Below are positions 58,862 to 64,000 of a stretch of DNA of 64,000 nt, in pieces. Made by a program: the position numbers and the translations under genes. Below the pieces are notes generated by a model. It was not told the DNA's origin and did not search any database. It saw nothing but the letters and a program-made list of their open reading frames with translations. Position 1 is the first letter of the stretch, and every line of letters begins with the position of its first letter. This DNA is from Pyricularia pennisetigena. Its lineage: Eukaryota; Ascomycota; Sordariomycetes; Magnaporthales; Pyriculariaceae. The stretch lies in the NCBI RefSeq assembly GCF_004337985.1, contig NC_043743.1, forward strand, positions 1,389,366 to 1,453,365. Direction: 5' to 3'.

Positions 58862-61456
58862 ATGTCCAAGCCATCTTCTGTTCCGTCCGCTCAGGACTAC
58901 CTGGAAAGGGCGAGGATGTACTATCACGATCAGAACGCGGAAAAGGCTAAGAATTATTTTGAAAAGGCGCGTACCTCTGGCTTGGGACCGACGGCATATT
59001 TTTTTTTTTTTTTTACTTCATTGGCTTGGCTAACAATCGACCCCTGAAGGCATGTCTAAGCTGCCCCTGCCATAAGAAAGATCGTCTCGCAAGGAGGGAG
59101 TATGTCATACAATGTCAGGCCAAGCGTCTCAATCCTGAACCGACTCATTACATTCGCGACTATGGATGCTCCTGCAAGGACCTCATGTATGAGCTCACAA
59201 AGGGCCTCCATGGCCTCAATAAGCGATCGGTTACGCAGCTTGCTTCCCGTCCATGTGTTTGCAAGTCCAAGTCGGACTCTGCAAGAGGCTTGCGTCCCTG
59301 CCACGACGACCTGCACATAGGCGCCATCGATGGAATCAGTGCTTGCTACGAGCTCCTAGGTGACTTTGAGGCCTCTTTTGATGCTGCCTTGATTATGATT
59401 CACAAGGCCCCCATGAGACCAGAGGTTCGTTGAGAAATTGTCTATCCGGATCCCATCCTGCCTGTGCTCTACTGACTGGGTAACTATGCTCGGAAAAGGG
59501 ATATCTGAGGGCGGCCAAACTTGCTACGAAAATCAAGCCGGATCGTTATAAAATGTCGGAACTGCAGATGTCAGCGGCAGACGTCCGCCGATCTATTTGC
59601 CGACACGGGCTTGCCAACATGCCACTTGATAGCAAGGATGACACTACCAAAGACAAGGCAGGTTTTATGCTTACCAAACCTCGTTTCGAATCGAAAAATC
59701 ACCTTGACTAACACCGTCATCTAGTATCAACTGCTCAAGCGGCTTTTGTCCTCGCATAGCAGAGCAGATCCTGTTGCTCGTCTGCCAGGGGAGCTACTTG
59801 TCATGATTATGTCTCATTTTCAACTAAAAGACAAGCTGTAAGTCAGCCCGAGATCGGTTTCGGGGAAGGCGATTCATCAAGTTACACATCACCGTCCATG
59901 TATATTGACATGTCGATGCTACTTATTCAGGGCCTGTCAGCGTGTCTCCAGGTCTTGGTCTGGCTTTGTGTCGTCTCCTGCCGCCTCAAGTTTATGGCAA
60001 CATCTCGACTTTGACAGTCAATTCAAGCCATCCATAGCAGCCTTGGGCAGGATTTTTCGACTCTCCAATAGCATCCGTGACGGCAAGATCGTACCGACAA
60101 CAAAACACGTCAAAATTAGGGACTGGAACAATTTCTCGCTTGATAAAAACAAGCTTGCCATGATAACCAGGTTGCCTTACCTTGAGGTGCTTGAGGTGCG
60201 ACAAGGTCCCATACAGCGCCCGAAGATCAGCTATAGGGGACCTGCTGGCAACGGAATGGTATATGATCCGCCGCCCTTTCCCGACGCCGCCATCATGAAG
60301 CACCTAAAGCGGCTGGTCCTGGAGAGTTTCGAGTCGGGGGCCCGGAATTCAGAGCCTGATCGCAACATCTGGGCGGTCCTGGCAACTGTAGCACCGTGCC
60401 TGGAGACGATGGAATTCTGCGGCTACAATAGACCTTTGTTTGTGAAACCGTTTCCCAAAGTCAAGGTCCTCAAACTGTCAATGAAGCCTGGAGGCAAACC
60501 TGCGAATATTCGGTTTGTATGTGGATTGCCTTCTCGACTGGTGTCGTGGGTCTTTTTTTGGCCTGTTCTCGTCATAGAGGCCGGTTTCGGGCTAACCCAT
60601 GAATCTCGCATAGGCGCAATTCAATGAGACCTTTCCAAGTCTAGAGCAACTGTACCTCGACGTTGCAGTCGTCCATTGTACAGCCGTCGACCCAGGGGCC
60701 CTCCCGAAGCTCAAAACGCTGGTCATTGGCTGCCTAATCCCGGGTTTTGCAGATACCGACGACCCCGTGGTCGGCCGCCGAATCTTTCCCGCCCTTCCCC
60801 CGACGCTCCGGGTGCTCGACCTCGGCATGAGCTCTTACTCGCTCGTCAAGGAGATTCTTTTCCACTACCCAGAGCCGCTGGAGCGGCCGACGCTCTCGCA
60901 CCTCGAGGTCTTTCGCCTGCTCGATAACGACTACGACGCGGACGCGGTGCTCGAGGTGCTCAAGCCCAGCATGGAGTCCGGGTCGCTCCGGGTCATGGAC
61001 GTCGCGCTGCCCCGGAGCCCCGCCGGCGCCCTGGTCGAGCGGCTCGGTTACGAAGCGGCCATCGCGGCGACGGTGGACCAGTTTGCGGCCCCGGACCTGC
61101 CGCTCTCGTCCCTCACCACCGTCGGCATCCCCAGGTACGTGACGAGGAACATGCGCTCGTACCACACGACCCACACCACGCGGCCCTTTGTCGACTGGGT
61201 CGCAAAGTTCCCGAGCGTCGACACGGTCCGCTTCTATCCGGAGGCCATTGAGAACGCGGCAGAGGCCATGGTCGGGCTGGTCAAGCTGCCCGGCGTCAAG
61301 ACGATATACCAGAACTGTCTAAAGGGCGTGCTGCGCGACGAGGTGCTGGCGCTGGCCGGGGAGGCTGGGGTGCGCATCGTCGATACCCCCGATGCGTGGT
61401 TCCCGGCTCAGTTTCCGTACGTATTTGAGGACGCGGACGGTGATGGGGGGAATTAG
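58862..61456 (+). CDS. TPR - F-box - LRR-like protein (Pof3/Dia2-like layout)
   Basis: Best model: exons 58862-58966, 59050-59424, 59499-59657, 59725-59837, 59931-60516 and 60614-61456, giving 726 residues. A TPR begins in exon 1 (ARMYYHDQNAEKAKNYFEK) and continues ACLSCPCHKK; the region has three CxC pairs (CPC, CSC, CVC). Exon 3 completes the TPR-type helices. The F-box is split between exons 4 and 5 (ARLPGELLVMIMSHFQLKDKL, then ACQRVSRSWSGF). The rest has LRR-like strands (LEVLEVRQ, LKRLVLES, LEQLYLD, LRVLDLGM). The protein should be an SCF substrate receptor; Pof3 and Dia2 in yeasts guard genome stability. Introns 1 and 3 fit only if they use GC donors, because the nearby GT donors shift the frame. 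Single-base errors are the alternative. Confidence 0.75.
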
Positions 61457-61701
61457 AGATAGCAAGTATCGTCAGTCTACTGTTGGTATAGAAGGAATAT
61501 GGTATGGTGATTATTGTTGGTTTAGTAGTTTGAAATTGTACAGGATGTGGAGGTGGTATAAAAATTGGTTCTAGCTAAACCCTTCCCAACCGCCTTTGAT
61601 GTCATGAGACCTGTCTGGGGAAAATGATGCTTCGCTGGCAAAAGAGAAAAAAAAAACAAGTAAGGGCTGTGTAAAGGCCGTCGTCACTCCTAAGCATTGC
61701 C

Positions 61702-64000
61702 TCAGGCGTAGGTGATGTGGGCGTTGTGCGAACCCTGCTTCCTGCCGTTGACCCAAAACACAAACTGCGGCGACGCGCCCGAGGGTATCATCTCGATCTC
61801 GTAGCTGAACTTTTTGAACTTTTTACCCTTGGAGTTGGCCCACGGCTCCAGGTCGGCGGGACGCACGTCGAGCGTGAAGCTCATCTTGCAGCTGAGCTTG
61901 ACGCAGTCCTCCTTGCGGGGCGGCGGCTTCTCCCTGTCGCACTGGTACAGCTCGATCTCGATAGAGGGCTTGAGTCCCGTGTCTGGGTTGAGGAGCTCGT
62001 AGAACTTGTGGCGGACGGGCTTTTTGCTCGACACGCTCTGTCCCTATATGTTTTTTCATGCGCAGTTAGAGATGTCCTTTTTTTTTGGTAGAATAAAACG
62101 CAAAATGACCTAGAAAATATGCCCACCTTTTTCAAAAACCATTGCATTTGGTTGATAGCAAGATATGTAAGCTCTTGCTTTCCCCATGCCTTGTCCTCTT
62201 CCAAGTGCTTGCCCTGTTTGAACTCTTCGCGATAGACTATGCCAAGGCTGTCGCGAGACACTGTGGACGTGACGAGGATCCGTGAGTTGGCTGCCGGCAA
62301 GCTGCTCTCTGAAGCCAGGAAGCCCTTGATGACGGCGCCACGACAGATCGCAGTGCGGCTGCAAATAAAATATAAAAAAAGGCCAGCAGATGGTCAGCAT
62401 TGCCTTTTCTCTTTTTTTATCAATCTGTCACACTGAAATTCACTCTCCACAAGCGGTCATATAGGACTCACGGTTTCATTCCAGTGGACTGCATGACGAC
62501 GATGCCCGAGTTCGCATGGATGGCATCGAGGTGATGATATAGATGTGGGCTGCCTCCAAGACCACCGACGAGAATGATGCCCTATGGGCAGAGGTTAGTT
62601 CTCGGTCCAGGGGCCAGCGTCTCGCTACACACTCTAGGGTCCTTGCTTCAAGGCCAACTTACATTGACTTTTTTATGCTTGCGCATCGCCAGCTCAATCT
62701 GCTCGTTTACCAACTTGTCGATGCCAGCAAATGAGCCCTTGAAAGTCGACTCGACTAGCTTGCTGGCGGCCGGAGCGTTCAGAGTTAGCCCGTTGATGTG
62801 TTCAAGATTTTTCGACGTCGTGTCCAACAAGAGCTTGCTTCAACCTACGACGAGAGAAACATTCGGCCGTTCTTGATGTGCGGCTCCCTGGATGTATCGG
62901 TGAAGCTGCCCGAGCCAAGAAAGGCCTCGGCGGGGACGCGAACGGTGAATTCTTGAGCGGCGCCCGGCCTGAACTGTGGTTTGATGCCAGTTTCCCATTC
63001 TCCCTTGAGAAGCTCTTTGACGTCGGAAGGACTTAGACAGAGCCATCTATCCCCTAGTCGGTCTTTGCATAGCTTCTCGAACTCTGCATCGATGAAAGCG
63101 CCACCGCAAAGAGAACCTGGAAGATTGGGATGGATTAGCATATACTCATCTTTTTGTGCGTCAGTGTGTATGGCTATGTATGTGGTTGTGTGGGTGTGGG
63201 TATAGTTGCTGTCTCCGAGTGCGTGTATGGGTGTGCAAAACCTACCTTTGCCTTCAATGGCCTCACTCATCTTGATTGGCTTCACTTGGTCTATCTTGTA
63301 GGTTATGAGATCCTATGGAAAGCAGTAAGAGCGTTGTCTCGCCTGGATGAAAAGAAACAAGTTTACCTGGTAGTACGACAGCATCACTTACCACGGTACC
63401 ACCTCCAGCGTCACAGATGATATAGATTCCACCCTTATCAACCTTCCGTGCGGTCTCAGTGAGGGTTGCCAAAGCAGCAGCCTCGGGCTCCGGAACAAAG
63501 GTCAACGTGGTCGGACCAGCGGCGCGCTTGTCGAGTATGCCGGCCTTCTTGGCAGCCTCTTCCATGGCCTGGCGTGCGTAACCCTTCCAGATTGCAGGCA
63601 CGGTCAGCACGACGCTGAACTGCAAAGCGTTCACGACCAGCTCGCTGCGACTTCTGACGATGGTGTCCATGGTGTGCTTCCACAGCACTCTGAGGTAGTC
63701 GGCGATGACGTCGACGGCGGTTTTGTCGTGCATCTTCAAGAATTTGCGACTCTGGGCCAGGATGCTCGAGGAACGAAGAGCGCTGGGAACATCTTCGTCC
63801 TTTAGCAGAAGCAGCTTGAACCACTTGATAGGCTTAGCGTCTGAAGGAACCTCGAAGCCGCAGAGTGCCTCGCCGTTCTTGTAGAAGAGCTCGGATGGCG
63901 CCTTGCCCTCTTCTCTGCCTGTGCCGGGCCAGCTGTAGATGATGTTGATGGAATTGATGTCCTCCTCTAGCTCATTCACAGTAGCCCAGGCAACACCAGA
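61702..64000 (-). pseudogene. HSPA12-like Hsp70 family ATPase, 5' end outside window, with stop and frameshift
   Basis: Exons on the minus strand: beyond 64000 to 63392; 63312-63246; 63116 to about 62848; about 62830-62663; 62581-62472; 62358-62127; 62043-61702. The opening residues SGVAWATVNE follow the Hsp70 phosphate-1 loop. CDAGGGTVDLITY is the phosphate-2 region, ILVGGLGGSPHLYHHL the adenosine site, and TAICRGAVIKG the C-terminal subdomain. The substrate-binding half of classic Hsp70 is absent, as in fungal HSPA12-like proteins. Between KNGRMFLSS and LDTTSKNLEHING the frame meets TAG (62847-62845) and then shifts by one before 62830. No intron with adequate length repairs both. Either a decaying gene or two assembly errors; other splice sites are all intact, which favours recent loss or error. 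Confidence 0.75.

Overview
This is a nuclear segment of a filamentous ascomycete, most likely a sordariomycete. I lean towards the Magnaporthales from overall gene content, but that is an impression and was not tested. The genes have few, short GT-AG introns (about 80-200 bases). The coding sequence is GC-richer than the spacers, which carry long A/T homopolymers and pyrimidine-rich leaders. It is a draft assembly: all three N runs (7141-7186, 23086-23087, 41449-41450) abut poly-A or poly-T, so single-base breaks should be judged with sequencing error in mind.

Layout, left to right: 3' part of an RTA1-type membrane protein (+); PXA-PX sorting nexin (+); 5-oxoprolinase (+); ADGF-type adenosine deaminase (+), convergent with a MOSC/flavin-reductase/2Fe-2S fusion (-); F-box protein (+); Rvs167-type BAR-SH3 protein (-), divergent from the cysteine desulfurase Nfs1 (+); CsbD-like stress protein (+); a small gene broken by an in-frame TAG (+); a cysteine-rich single-pass membrane protein (+); SIN-pathway Cdc14 (-), divergent from geranylgeranyl diphosphate synthase (+); a Pex24/Pex30-type peroxisomal membrane protein (-), divergent from a Pom1/DYRK kinase (+); a 5.8 kb gene-poor stretch; a small cysteine-rich protein behind a long pyrimidine-rich leader (+); a 4.5 kb gene-poor stretch; a TPR/F-box/LRR-like protein (+); and an HSPA12-like Hsp70 (-), which runs off the right edge and carries a stop plus a frameshift.

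Most genes are single-copy housekeeping or cell-biology genes without operon-like or cluster logic. Several touch membranes (sorting nexin, BAR protein, peroxin), polarity and division (Pom1, Cdc14), and glutathione, purine and Fe-S metabolism. I found no secondary-metabolite cluster, no CRISPR and no intact transposase. The observations most worth a second look are two introns in the TPR/F-box gene that fit only with GC donors, the two broken genes, the three-module MOSC fusion, a SINE-like element with pol III A and B boxes, a foldable GC-rich island near 56 kb, and the small MCYQL protein with its long leader.
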